NCBI GenBank assembly: GCA_035395685.1
Contig: DAOPBR010000015.1
Coordinates: forward strand, 1 to 54,924
Length of the DNA stretch: 54,924 nucleotides
DNA from: JAKJGA01 sp029554345
GTDB lineage: Bacteria; Spirochaetota; UBA4802; JAFGJZ01
Reading direction: 5' to 3'
The notes under the pieces are model-generated. The model was not told the DNA's origin, ran no database searches, and saw only the letters and a list, made by a program, of their open reading frames with translations. Position 1 is the stretch's first letter, and every line of letters begins with the position of its first letter. Below are positions 17,781-25,918 of the stretch, piece by piece. A program made the position numbers and the translations under genes.

Positions 17781-19020
17781 TCAGCAGTTTCCCGGTATCG
17801 GATGAATTTCCGGAAGTGATAACAGGATGAGCGAGAAAGCTTTTTCCGTAAACCTCATTTTCATTTTTGCGGCTGATTCCCTCTATAATCACAGATTCTG
17901 TCCGCCCGATACGGGCTTTGAGTTTCAACACTGAAATTTCTCTCTGTGTTTCTATTAGAATCTTAAGTCTTTCCGATTTTATTTTTTTGTCAAGGTGATT
18001 CTTGAAAGATGCTGCCGGAGTCGTTTCGCGGGGAGAATACGCGTACATGAAAGCTTCATCGTATTGAACAAGTTTTACTGCTTTAATGGTTTCTTCGAAA
18101 TCATCATCAGTTTCGCCCGGAAATCCTACTATGAGATCTGTCGTAATTGAAAAATCAGGAAGTTCTTTTATTTTTTCAATTATTTTCATGTAATCCGCAA
18201 AAGAATAGATTCTGTTCATTTGTTTAAGAATGCTGTCAGATCCGCTTTGAAGAGGCAGATGTATTGATCTTGAAATATTCTCATTGTTTTTTATGACTTC
18301 AATGATATTAGTATCAAAATCCTTTGGATGACTCGTTAGAAAATTGATGCGCTTTATTCCATTTATTTTAGCTGATTTATCAAGAAGCTTGTAAAAGGGA
18401 ATTTCGCCGTTATCCTGACCGTATTGATTTACATTCTGTCCGAGAAGCGTTATCTCAATTGCCCCGTTTTCAACAGCAGATTCGATATTTGATAAAATAT
18501 CGCCGGATGCTGCTGAAATCAGTTTGCCTCTGACGTAGGGAACAATGCAGTATGTACAGAAATTTTCACAGCCGTGTGTTATGGTTATCCATTTATGCCA
18601 GCCGTCAGTTGTTCCGGAAATTCTGCCGGCATAATCATTTTCTTCAAAGGAATCGAATACACGTCTTTTATCGCCGTTCAGATAATTCTCAATTATTCTG
18701 CCGATTGAAGGCGACTGGTATGTTCCGATAGCTATGCTGCAGTATTTGCCGTTTGTGAGAAAATCAGGAATTCTCTGTGCCATGCATCCGGCCGCAACGA
18801 CGATGCCCTTTCTTTCGCGGACTTGAGCCATCGCTTCTTTTAAACGGCCTTTTGCTCTGCGTTCTGCAGAGTCACGGACTGAACAAGTGTTGAAAATAAC
18901 TATGTCCGCATCATTCTGATTTTCTGCAGGTGAAAATCCTGCAGAAAGAAGAGATGCTTCCATCATCAGGCTGTCATTTTTATTCATCTGACAGCCGAAA
19001 GTTTCGATGAAAAAACGCAT
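17725..19020 (-). CDS. miaB: tRNA-2-methylthio-N6-dimethylallyladenosine synthase
   Basis: Radical-SAM methylthiotransferase acting on i6A37 of tRNAs that read UNN codons. About 431 residues. The UPF0004 domain begins RFFIETFGCQMNKNDS, with its three cluster cysteines (the GCQMN Cys, NTCSVR and the AGCMAQR Cys). The radical-SAM CxxxCxxC lies in GCENFCTYCIVPYVRG. TIM-barrel blocks follow (LLGQNVNQYG, HLPLQSGSD, DLIVGFPGE), then a C-terminal TRAM domain. QMN after the first cysteine and NVNQYG fit MiaB rather than MtaB. ATG 19020 is chosen over an in-frame GTG at 19035 because it forms TAATG with the purB stop and matches family starts. Confidence 0.94.
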   Translation of the reverse strand: MRFFIETFGCQMNKNDSLMMEASLLSAGFSPAENQNDADIVIFNTCSVRDSAERRAKGRLKEAMAQVRERKGIVVAAGCMAQRIPDFLTNGKYCSIAIGTYQSPSIGRIIENYLNGDKRRVFDSFEENDYAGRISGTTDGWHKWITITHGCENFCTYCIVPYVRGKLISAASGDILSNIESAVENGAIEITLLGQNVNQYGQDNGEIPFYKLLDKSAKINGIKRINFLTSHPKDFDTNIIEVIKNNENISRSIHLPLQSGSDSILKQMNRIYSFADYMKIIEKIKELPDFSITTDLIVGFPGETDDDFEETIKAVKLVQYDEAFMYAYSPRETTPAASFKNHLDKKIKSERLKILIETQREISVLKLKARIGRTESVIIEGISRKNENEVYGKSFLAHPVITSGNSSDTGKLLNVKIDSVKGSALIGTRVI

Positions 19021-20312
19021 TATATCAGTCCGCACTTCTTGTAAACTGAATCAATGTTTCGGAGATAGTAATTGATATCAAAGAGTTCGGAAAATTCCGA
19101 GTCTGAAATCATTTTTCCGGCATCAGTTGTTTTGAGCGTATCCATGAGACTGCCTTTTCCTGCCCATGTTTCCATAGATGCAGTCTGAACTGTTTTGTAA
19201 GCGTCTTCACGCGACATTCCTTTTTCGATTAGCTTTAAGAGAACTCTCTGCGAATAGAAAAGTCCGCCGGTTCTGTTAATGTTTGCAGTCATATTCTCCG
19301 GATATATGTGAAGATTCGATATAATAAAAATCATTTTATGAAGAAGATAATCAAGAGTTACCGTGGAATCAGGCAGAATTACGCGCTCAGCGGAAGAATG
19401 AGATATATCGCGTTCGTGCCACAATGTAACATCTTCAAGAGCCGTCATTAAATTTGATTTTATAACGCGCGAAAGACCGGTGATTCTTTCGCAGAGAATA
19501 GGGTTTCTTTTATGAGGCATTGCCGATGAGCCTTTCTGCCCTTTCTGAAACGGTTCTTCAGCTTCGCGTACTTCTGTTCTCTGAAGATGGCGGATTTCCG
19601 TTGCCAACTGGTCAAGCGATGCAGCCGTGATTGCAATAGCCGACATATACTCAGCATGACGGTCGCGCTGGATTACCTGTGTTGAAACCTCGTCGGCTTT
19701 TAGACCCATTTTCTCGCAAACCTTGCGTTCAACTTCGCATGAAATATTGCTGAAGGTTCCGACTGCACCTGAAAGTTTTCCGTATGATACATTTTCAACC
19801 GCACGTTTCATTCTTTCAAGTGAACGCTCGAAAGCCTTGTAGTAAAGGAGCATTTTCATGCCGAAAGTTGTAGGCTCGGCATGTACTCCATGGCTTCTTC
19901 CCATGCATGGAATATTTTTGTATTCAAGAGATTTCAGCCGCAAAGCTTCAATCAGCTGTTCAATATCTTTGATTAGAATTTCGCCCGCCTGTTTCATCTG
20001 AATGCAGAGAGCGGTATCTCCTATGTCCGAAGATGTCATCCCGTAGTGAATATAACGTCCGGACTCGCCAACATGTTCATTTACACTTGTTAAAAAAGCG
20101 ATTACATCATGATGCACTTCCGATTCAATCTGATTGATTCTGTCTACATCGAAGTCTGCTTTTTCTTTAATTATTTTAAGATCTTCAGCCGGAATAATTC
20201 CTTCATCGGCATTCGCTTCGCATGCGGCGATTTCTATATCAAGCCATATTCTGTATTTGTTTGAAAGCGACCAAATGTCTGCAATTTCTTTTCTGCTGTA
20301 ACGTTCAATCAT
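19020..20312 (-). CDS. purB: Adenylosuccinate lyase
   Basis: Catalyses two steps of purine synthesis, SAICAR to AICAR and adenylosuccinate to AMP, each releasing fumarate. The 430 residues match the Bacillus-type enzyme. The superfamily signature GSSAMPHKRNPI lies near residue 262, with the flexible-loop serine. The catalytic histidine region is SHGVHAEPT near residue 140, and YSRKEIADIW is the typical N-terminus. It overlaps recO by 8 bases upstream and joins miaB by a TAATG overlap downstream, in a compact minus-strand operon. Confidence 0.96.
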   Translation of the reverse strand: MIERYSRKEIADIWSLSNKYRIWLDIEIAACEANADEGIIPAEDLKIIKEKADFDVDRINQIESEVHHDVIAFLTSVNEHVGESGRYIHYGMTSSDIGDTALCIQMKQAGEILIKDIEQLIEALRLKSLEYKNIPCMGRSHGVHAEPTTFGMKMLLYYKAFERSLERMKRAVENVSYGKLSGAVGTFSNISCEVERKVCEKMGLKADEVSTQVIQRDRHAEYMSAIAITAASLDQLATEIRHLQRTEVREAEEPFQKGQKGSSAMPHKRNPILCERITGLSRVIKSNLMTALEDVTLWHERDISHSSAERVILPDSTVTLDYLLHKMIFIISNLHIYPENMTANINRTGGLFYSQRVLLKLIEKGMSREDAYKTVQTASMETWAGKGSLMDTLKTTDAGKMISDSEFSELFDINYYLRNIDSVYKKCGLI

Positions 20313-21030
20313 AAATTCCTCCGAATATTTTTTTGGAATTAAATTCCACGTGATAATAATTTTCTATATAATTAAGAAATAAGAGCGCTAATGCTGATTT
20401 TCTGGCGTCTGTCAGAAGTCCTCTGTTTTCAATGATTCCGCCGATATATTTGACATCATCGGATTCAAGGGTAAAACGGGCAATTATTTTTTCATCTGAA
20501 CATTTCACACAGACCAGTGATTTGTTCCTTAAGGAAAGATGCATTTGCCCGGAAGTGCTGCCGCAGTGACAGCATTTAATCAGACCAGGCATTATTCCAT
20601 GAATGGAAAGATATTCCAGTATGAACATGTTCAAAGTGTCAAAAGGCGAACCGTCTGAATTAAGCAAATTGAGGTATTTTTCGGCGGTAATTATCATGTT
20701 GGAGTGGGGATCTTTTTCGGCTGTTGTTCTGAAAATTATTTCAAGCATGCAGTTCATCGCCGAGAGCTTTGACAAATCAGCAGTAATGTTTGAAGGAAAG
20801 AATACAACAGAGAAATTGGAAACGATCGGAATAAAACTTCCGCGTTCATATACGTTGAATTCAATTACACTTCCCGGATATCCTGCGGCCGTGTCGCGTT
20901 TTCTGCTTTTTTTCAGTCCCTTAAAGATGAATTTTCCGCATCCGTCCGGTGTCAGAATCGACGCGCAAACATCGGCCTCTTTTATTATGGAAGTCTTTAA
21001 AACGATACCGCGGTATTTAGATATCTTCAT
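20305..21030 (-). CDS. recO: DNA repair protein RecO
   Basis: Recombination mediator that, with RecR, loads RecA on gapped DNA. The 241 residues are normal. The N-terminal OB-fold starts MKISKYRGIVLKTSIIKEAD, close to the family pattern. A helical domain follows. The four-cysteine zinc site is CCHCGS near residue 159 plus CVKC near residue 178. An 8-base overlap with purB and a one-base overlap with the CBS gene place it inside the operon. Confidence 0.9.
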   Translation of the reverse strand: MKISKYRGIVLKTSIIKEADVCASILTPDGCGKFIFKGLKKSRKRDTAAGYPGSVIEFNVYERGSFIPIVSNFSVVFFPSNITADLSKLSAMNCMLEIIFRTTAEKDPHSNMIITAEKYLNLLNSDGSPFDTLNMFILEYLSIHGIMPGLIKCCHCGSTSGQMHLSLRNKSLVCVKCSDEKIIARFTLESDDVKYIGGIIENRGLLTDARKSALALLFLNYIENYYHVEFNSKKIFGGIYD

Positions 21031-21851
21031 TACTGATTTTTTGACTTTTTGGCGCTGATTGTCATCAATATGCGGACAATCCTTGTTCCTTTTATGTCTT
21101 TGACTTTATAGAGAATGCCGTCTCTTTCAATAGTTTCGTTTTTCGCAGGAATCCTGCCGAATATATCCAGAAGAAGCCCTCCGATGGTGTCGAATTCTTC
21201 CGCCGGAAGAGAAAGAGATAATGTATCATTTAAGTCGTAAAGGGACATTCTTGAATCAATCTCGTATGTTGTTCTGTTGATTTTTACGAGTTCTGCCGGT
21301 TCATTTTCATCAAATTCGTCAATGATATCGCCGACTATTTCTTCAAGTACGTTCTCCATTGTAACTAGACCTGCAATTCCGCCGTATTCATCGACAACTA
21401 TTGCAAGGTGCTGATGACGTTTTTTAAATTCTATAAGAAGTTCATTTAACGGCATCGTTTCCGGTATAAAAAGAGGTTTTCTGAGAATTTTTTTTATCTC
21501 AAATTTCTTTTTGGGTTCGGCTATAAATTCAAGCAGATCCTTTGCATAAAGTATTCCGCAGATATTGTCAATTCTTCCGTCGTATACGGGAATTCTTGAA
21601 TGTCCTGCTTCCAGAATGACATCTGCGATTTCATTTAGAGGTTCCGTTACGCTGATGGCTGTAATATCAACGCGCGGTATCATAATTTCTCGGGCATTCA
21701 TGCTTGAAAGGTCAAGAATGCCTTTTATCATTTCTTTCTGGGAATCTTCTATTTCGTTGTAATCGATGTTTTTCAACGGACTTTTTCTGAATGAAAAAAA
21801 CCGTTTCAAAAACACAAAGGGATTTCCGCTACTTTCACTGTCTTCAGTCAT
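21030..21851 (-). CDS. CBS-domain protein of the TlyC/CorC family
   Basis: About 273 residues. A short N-terminal segment precedes the conserved MNAREIMIPRVDITAIS (near residue 50). Two CBS domains follow (about 60-185, including HSRIPVYDG and HLAIVVDEYGGIAGLVTMENVLEEIVGDI). A C-terminal CorC_HlyC domain is present (about 200-270). This short form lacks the DUF21 membrane domain, as in CorC and spirochaetal TlyC; the family is linked to metal-ion efflux, and older 'haemolysin' names should be treated with care. The start is uncertain: ATG 21851 (MTEDSES) matches CorC-type starts, while an in-frame TTG at 21887 is possible, and neither has a good ribosome site. Confidence 0.87.
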   Translation of the reverse strand: MTEDSESSGNPFVFLKRFFSFRKSPLKNIDYNEIEDSQKEMIKGILDLSSMNAREIMIPRVDITAISVTEPLNEIADVILEAGHSRIPVYDGRIDNICGILYAKDLLEFIAEPKKKFEIKKILRKPLFIPETMPLNELLIEFKKRHQHLAIVVDEYGGIAGLVTMENVLEEIVGDIIDEFDENEPAELVKINRTTYEIDSRMSLYDLNDTLSLSLPAEEFDTIGGLLLDIFGRIPAKNETIERDGILYKVKDIKGTRIVRILMTISAKKSKNQ

Positions 21852-21900
21852 AATGTGAAAGAATCTTTCAGGCTGATACCTTGTCAAACATATTTTGAGC

Positions 21901-22449
21901 TCAAGCGTGCCAAATTGTAAACTGTTTGATAGTTTCCATCAGCGCGTCTGAAGCCTTGAGGCAGTCTTCCTTTCTCATTCCGGTGTCGTTGTAGAGAGCA
22001 TCCTGAAAAAATTTTTTTATTGCGAGATACACATCAGGGCTTGGAAGAAATAAAAAAGAATAATTATCGCCTTCATTGTTGAGAATGGTAAAAGAGCTGT
22101 AAAGCATGGTCGGAGCTTTTGGTATTATAATTCTCTCCATGCGCTTGCCGGTCAAAACGGTACATTCGCTGAACCGGTAAGGAATCATGCTCTGGGCATC
22201 TCTCATAGCAGGTTCAGTATATTTTTCATTGTAAGACGCCGGTTCTATAAGCATGTGTGTTCTGCTTCCGTCGGTTTTAAAAGTCAAGCCGTCAGGACTA
22301 TTGTAAACGTCTTTTACGTTTTTGTAAGCAGTTATTTCGTAGATCGAATAATAACTTTGTCCTCTGAAAAATGAAGAAATGATAAATGCGCCGTCGAATG
22401 GAACCTGGTTTGTATCATATGCTTTCTGCAGAGACATTGCCTTGGCCAT
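21901..22449 (-). CDS. Protein of unknown function
   Basis: 182 residues, not recognised. No signal peptide or membrane helix is visible. The middle part alternates hydrophobic and polar residues (IERIIIPKAPTMLYSSFTIL, NYSFLFLPSP) and looks beta-rich. The last 40 residues are helical and include a lone cysteine (KEDCLKASDAL). A very good GGAGGATTTT-ATG ribosome site and a promoter (TTGAAT-16-TATAAT) directly upstream show it is a real gene, transcribed from its own start. It precedes the CBS gene by about 50 bases on the same strand, so it may lead the recO-purB-miaB-mutS run. Confidence 0.7.
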   Translation of the reverse strand: MAKAMSLQKAYDTNQVPFDGAFIISSFFRGQSYYSIYEITAYKNVKDVYNSPDGLTFKTDGSRTHMLIEPASYNEKYTEPAMRDAQSMIPYRFSECTVLTGKRMERIIIPKAPTMLYSSFTILNNEGDNYSFLFLPSPDVYLAIKKFFQDALYNDTGMRKEDCLKASDALMETIKQFTIWHA

Positions 22450-22476
22450 AAAATCCTCCGGAAGATTAGTCTGATT

Positions 22477-22504
22477 ATTATAGGCTCTTCTTTTAATAAT
22501 TCAA
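22477..22504 (-). promoter_or_regulatory. Sigma-70 promoter upstream of the 182-residue unknown
   Basis: Minus strand: TTGAAT (22504-22499), a 16-base spacer, then perfect TATAAT (22482-22477). It ends about 27 bases before the ATG, leaving room for the GGAGG ribosome site. It may drive the whole minus-strand run down to mutS. Confidence 0.65.
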
Positions 22505-22527
22505 TAAAAAAATTATAAAAAATTCAA

Positions 22528-22710
22528 TTACCTGAAATTCAGTCCGCAGTTAAGGCAATGCCATGTTTCTTTGGCATCATCATCGTCCGGTCCGCCGAGA
22601 TATATTTCTCCGGCTTCATGTTTTTTGATCATTTCCATGTCAGGAATTCCGTATTCTATCGGGATGACGTTGTCTGTTCGGCATCCAGGGCATTGTTTGA
22701 CTTGAATCAT
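22528..22710 (-). CDS. Small zinc-ribbon protein
   Basis: 60 residues with two cysteine knuckles, CPGC at residues 8-11 and CLNCG near the C-terminus, forming one zinc ribbon around an acidic linker (GGPDDDDAKE). The ribosome site is GCGGAG before the ATG. Proteins of this size are often structural or nucleic-acid-binding, but function cannot be assigned. The gene is on the same strand as the next unknown and is divergent from the lipid-kinase gene. Confidence 0.72.
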   Translation of the reverse strand: MIQVKQCPGCRTDNVIPIEYGIPDMEMIKKHEAGEIYLGGPDDDDAKETWHCLNCGLNFR

Positions 22711-22841
22711 TTTAATCTCCGCTTAATATTATCTATTTTTGAATAAAAAGTCTTAAATGTTTCTGTAAAGCAAAAAAAGATTGAATTATCTGAATGCAGG
22801 TTTCTGGTAGTGATATCAGAAAAATTCGATGGCAGGTATTT

Positions 22842-23783
22842 ATGGCGGCAATCGGAATTATAATCAATCCTAATTCCAGGGTGAATAAAAAGACGAATTG
22901 TTCGTCGGTAAACAAATTTAAAAAAATTGCCGGTGAGCTTGCGGATGTAAGGGCGACTCAATCTATAGATGAACTTAAATCTACGATCAAGGACTTTAAA
23001 AAAAGAAAATATCCGTATATTGCGATATCGGGCGGTGATGGGACCATTCACCACGTAGTGACTTCAATTATAAATGTTTATAAAAAAAATATTCCGCCGA
23101 TTCTTCTTCTGCGTGACGGAACTATGAATAATATTGCTTCAAGCATCGGGATGAAGTACAAAAGCGAAGAAGCGCTGAAACTTTTTACTAATCATGTAAA
23201 TCATAGCAGATCAATGAGACTTATTCAGCGGGATACAATCAAGATCGGCGAGCGTTGCGGTTTTCTTTTCGGTTTCGGACTTACTACTAATATTTTGAAT
23301 GAAGTGTATGTCTATGAAAAAAAAGGATTCCGTCAGAATGTGAGAATGCTCGGGAAAACATTTGCCGAGGCGTTTATGACTTTAACCAACATTGACGAAT
23401 CTGATCTTTCTCTTTTAAAAACTATGAATGCTGAAATTGAAACAGATGCCGGAGATGTAAATTTTTCAAAAGTTCTGTGTGTCATAGGCGGAACAGTTGA
23501 AAACATAGGAATGGGGTTTTCGAGCATATATAGGGCAAATGATATTCCAGGTAAGTTTCATGTCCTGATAAGCGGAATGCGTCCGCTTCAGATAGTCCGC
23601 GAACTTCAGAAGCTTATGGTCGGGCAGAGGATTGAGAATTCTAATCATTTCGACGAGGTCTGTTCCTATCTGCGTGTGAAGGCTAAGGAGAGTTTTGATT
23701 ATACTATTGACGGAGATATATATACTTCCGGAAAAGAGCTTATAGTAAAATCCGGTGTTCCTTTGAAATTCATTATTTTCTGA
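22842..23783 (+). CDS. Diacylglycerol/sphingosine-kinase-family lipid kinase
   Basis: Member of the DAGK catalytic family. About 313 residues. The N-terminal strand IGIIINPNSR is followed by the nucleotide-binding signature SGGDGTIHHVV near residue 64 and LLRDGTMNNIASSIG near residue 93, the usual second motif with T-x-N-x-x-A. The C-terminal beta domain includes DYTIDGDIYTSG. The lipid substrate cannot be told; such bacterial enzymes include DgkB and YegS. ATG 22842 is preferred, with AGG five bases before it; an in-frame ATG at 22794 would add 16 residues unlike the family. Confidence 0.82.
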   Translation: MAAIGIIINPNSRVNKKTNCSSVNKFKKIAGELADVRATQSIDELKSTIKDFKKRKYPYIAISGGDGTIHHVVTSIINVYKKNIPPILLLRDGTMNNIASSIGMKYKSEEALKLFTNHVNHSRSMRLIQRDTIKIGERCGFLFGFGLTTNILNEVYVYEKKGFRQNVRMLGKTFAEAFMTLTNIDESDLSLLKTMNAEIETDAGDVNFSKVLCVIGGTVENIGMGFSSIYRANDIPGKFHVLISGMRPLQIVRELQKLMVGQRIENSNHFDEVCSYLRVKAKESFDYTIDGDIYTSGKELIVKSGVPLKFIIF

Positions 23784-23832
23784 TATATTGCTTTTTTATC
23801 TGCTGTCATTGGTTAAAATATTTCTAATTTTG

Positions 23833-23861
23833 TTGACAGCTTTGAAAAATGAACTTATATT
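23833..23861 (+). promoter_or_regulatory. Sigma-70 promoter of the queH operon
   Basis: Perfect TTGACA (23833-23838), a 17-base spacer, then TATATT (23856-23861). The predicted leader of about 60 bases (23868-23926) contains two small G/C hairpin possibilities, including CGCC-CT-GGCG near 23901-23910, but matches no riboswitch class I know. Confidence 0.7.
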
Positions 23862-23926
23862 CCTTCTATCGGTTAAAAATTTAAGCTGTGGGTTTTTACG
23901 CCCTGGCGACGTGAAGAGTTCTTTAA

Positions 23927-24238
23927 ATGAAAAGGTATATTTCAAGAAAAAGCGAATTTAAGGATATTTATCCTGAGAAATGCTGTGAGGAAATACGTGA
24001 GTGCGACAAGCACGAAATAATATCCAAAATATCGGATATTATAGGTCCGTGCCCGGGGAATTTCTGCGTTGCCGAAACCATATTTGATCAAATTAAATAC
24101 GATATAGCCAAATATATAATTAATCATGAATTTTGCGATATTGAGGTTGAAGACTCTCTTATAGAATGGCTTGAAGAAAAATCGTCTCCTGAATCCATCG
24201 AAAAATTGACCAGATTTATTGATTTTTATCTTAAATGA
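23927..24238 (+). CDS. Small cysteine-containing protein of unknown function
   Basis: 103 residues, not recognised. It is hydrophilic and largely helical, with cysteines at residues about 19, 20, 26, 42, 47 and 66, including a C-P-G-N-F-C motif that could bind a metal or cluster or form a disulfide. No signal peptide. No obvious ribosome site precedes the ATG (GAAGAG lies about 11 bases upstream). The stop overlaps the queH start as ATGA, so the two are translationally coupled and share the promoter at 23833. A link with queuosine metabolism or with the cluster chemistry of QueH is possible but only from context. Confidence 0.62.
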   Translation: MKRYISRKSEFKDIYPEKCCEEIRECDKHEIISKISDIIGPCPGNFCVAETIFDQIKYDIAKYIINHEFCDIEVEDSLIEWLEEKSSPESIEKLTRFIDFYLK

Positions 24239-24789
24239 AAAGTCTTTTGCTTCATGCATGCTGTGCTCCCTGTGCGGCATATCCGCTGTCAGTCTTAAGG
24301 GATTTTTCTCTTACGGTGTTTTACTATAATCCGAATATCACTGATGCAGAAGAGTATTCTCTTCGCCTTATGGAACTGCGGAAGTATCTTTCTCGTGAAA
24401 AAATAGATTTTGCTGAAGGGAAGTATGATCCGGAAGTTTTTCTTGATGTGATATACGAAAACCGAAATGACGGAGAGAGAAGCGAAAGATGCCGCAAGTG
24501 TATCTCTATGCGTCTTGAAGAATCGTTTCGATACGCAGAAAAAATGAATATTAATGCAGTATCGACTGTTCTCAGCATCAGCCCTCATAAGAGTTACGAG
24601 ATGATTGTTGAAGAAGGTGAAAGACTTTCATCTGTTTTTGCAATTGAGTTTATGCCGTTTGATTTTAAGAAAAACGGCGGTTTCGCGGAAAGCGTTAAGT
24701 TATCGAAGGAAAATGATTTTTACCGGCAGAATTACTGCGGATGCTGCTATTCGAAAGCTGAATCGGCCGAAAGACGAAATAAGAAATGA
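24235..24789 (+). CDS. queH: Epoxyqueuosine reductase QueH (DUF208)
   Basis: Non-cobalamin enzyme that reduces epoxyqueuosine to queuosine in tRNA, the alternative to QueG. The 184 residues match the family. Cysteines appear in the usual order: HACCAPCAAYP at residue 5, ERCRKCISMRL near residue 84 and YCGCCYSK near the C-terminus. The N-terminal VFYYNPNI and TTLSISPHKS-like segment (TVLSISPHKS) are also diagnostic. It is coupled by ATGA overlaps on both sides. Its presence suggests the organism makes queuosine and lacks, or does not rely on, QueG. Confidence 0.93.
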   Translation: MKSLLLHACCAPCAAYPLSVLRDFSLTVFYYNPNITDAEEYSLRLMELRKYLSREKIDFAEGKYDPEVFLDVIYENRNDGERSERCRKCISMRLEESFRYAEKMNINAVSTVLSISPHKSYEMIVEEGERLSSVFAIEFMPFDFKKNGGFAESVKLSKENDFYRQNYCGCCYSKAESAERRNKK

Positions 24790-25007
24790 ATAAACGTTCA
24801 GAAGATATCCTATATGAAATATATCATTCTACGTCAAACGGCGGATATGTTTCGATTGATGAGCTTGAAACAGTAACGGGTCTGACCGGTTCGGTCATCC
24901 GGGCAGAAGCTGAAACAATGAAAGAGAAGGGCCTGCTGTTTGAAAGAGAAGACGGCCTTCAGGTTTCTGAAACGGGAATAGCTTTTGCTAAAAGCAGATG
25001 GGTCTGA
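24786..25007 (+). CDS. Small winged-helix DNA-binding protein
   Basis: 73 residues that read as a single winged helix-turn-helix: helix 1 SEDILYEIYHSTS, helix 2 SIDELETVTG, recognition helix SVIRAEAETMKEKGLL and a wing FEREDGLQVSETG. There is no effector domain. The family is unclear; it could be a mini-regulator or a subdomain-like protein. It overlaps queH by 4 bases (ATGA), so it is made together with QueH. Only 4 bases separate its stop from the stop of the convergent lipoprotein gene, with no visible terminator. Confidence 0.68.
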   Translation: MNKRSEDILYEIYHSTSNGGYVSIDELETVTGLTGSVIRAEAETMKEKGLLFEREDGLQVSETGIAFAKSRWV

Positions 25008-25011
25008 TCAG

Positions 25012-25788
25012 TTATTTAACAGCTTTGATATTAACGGTAAAAGTAACATTCTGAGCTTGGCAGTTTGTATTGTCAGCTGAAGAACGTACATCTCCGGCAA
25101 GTAGATTTATTTCACACGTGTTGTCAGCGTTTGTATTTACGGCACCGACAGTCAGAATCAACAGGTTATTTGATATTGAAGGAGTTATGTCTGTAAAAGA
25201 TGGTGAGGGCGTAAAAGAAATTCTTGTTAGTAAGTCGTTTAGATCAACCACTGCTATTATATTTTCATTGAATTCTATATAAATCCTGTCGCCAACCTCA
25301 ACTCTATACCCGTTATTATAATTATTTGTCCAGATTGATGTATTGCTGGGAATCTGGGGACTTGTTGCGATAGAAAGAGATCCCGAAAACTCTTCTTCGA
25401 GATTATTTCCTGCGATGTCAGTAATATCCTTTGTCAGAGTAACTGTATAGCTAGAACCGCGTGTGAGATAGTTTGAATCCGTTACTCCGGTTATATGTAT
25501 TTCATTGTAATTGGAATCGTAAGATATGCTGATGTTATTTATTTTAGTGCCGGAATTGTTTTTTATGATTACAGAATCAGTATTGACGGAGTCAGGATTC
25601 AGTCCTTCCGAAAATCTCAGATTGATATGAAAAGTGTCGGGAGCAGAATTAACTATCGGCAGATTATGGTAAATTATTACAGGTGCCTGCCCATCTATTT
25701 TTGTAGTGGCGTCGTCGAAAAGATTTGTTTGAAATTCGCATGAGAGCAAGGTCATGAAGAGTGTTATAATCACACTTTTAATCTTCAT
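25012..25788 (-). CDS. Lipoprotein with Ig-like (SbsA/Big_5-type) domains
   Basis: About 258 residues. The N-terminus KIKSVIITLFMTLLSCEFQ is a lipoprotein signal with lipobox LLSC. Two bacterial Ig-like repeats follow. The first (about 30-140) carries the typical FSEGLNPDSVNTDSVII and YTVTLTKDITDIAGNNLEEEFSG. The second (about 150-255) has RIYIEFNENIIAV and a C-terminal ITFTV-like strand (NVTFTVNIKAV). Such domains are structural surface modules. ATG 25788 is chosen from the signal sequence; AGG touches it directly, so GTG 25794 or a start further upstream remains possible. It is divergent from the CIA30-like gene, and both products are exported. Confidence 0.8.
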   Translation of the reverse strand: MKIKSVIITLFMTLLSCEFQTNLFDDATTKIDGQAPVIIYHNLPIVNSAPDTFHINLRFSEGLNPDSVNTDSVIIKNNSGTKINNISISYDSNYNEIHITGVTDSNYLTRGSSYTVTLTKDITDIAGNNLEEEFSGSLSIATSPQIPSNTSIWTNNYNNGYRVEVGDRIYIEFNENIIAVVDLNDLLTRISFTPSPSFTDITPSISNNLLILTVGAVNTNADNTCEINLLAGDVRSSADNTNCQAQNVTFTVNIKAVK

Positions 25789-25918
25789 CCTCACATAATA
25801 CTCGTTTTTTAAAATAAAACAAGCAGATTTTTCGGATATGACTTTAATAAGCTTTTTAGGATTGACAATTGTTAAAAATCCGTCCACTTGGACTGAGTAT
25901 GTGAATTTGAGAGGTAAT

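Noticed and set aside
23862..23926. preQ1 riboswitch before queH
   Set aside because: The conserved loop and tail sequences of preQ1-I and preQ1-II are not present; only short G/C pairings are seen.
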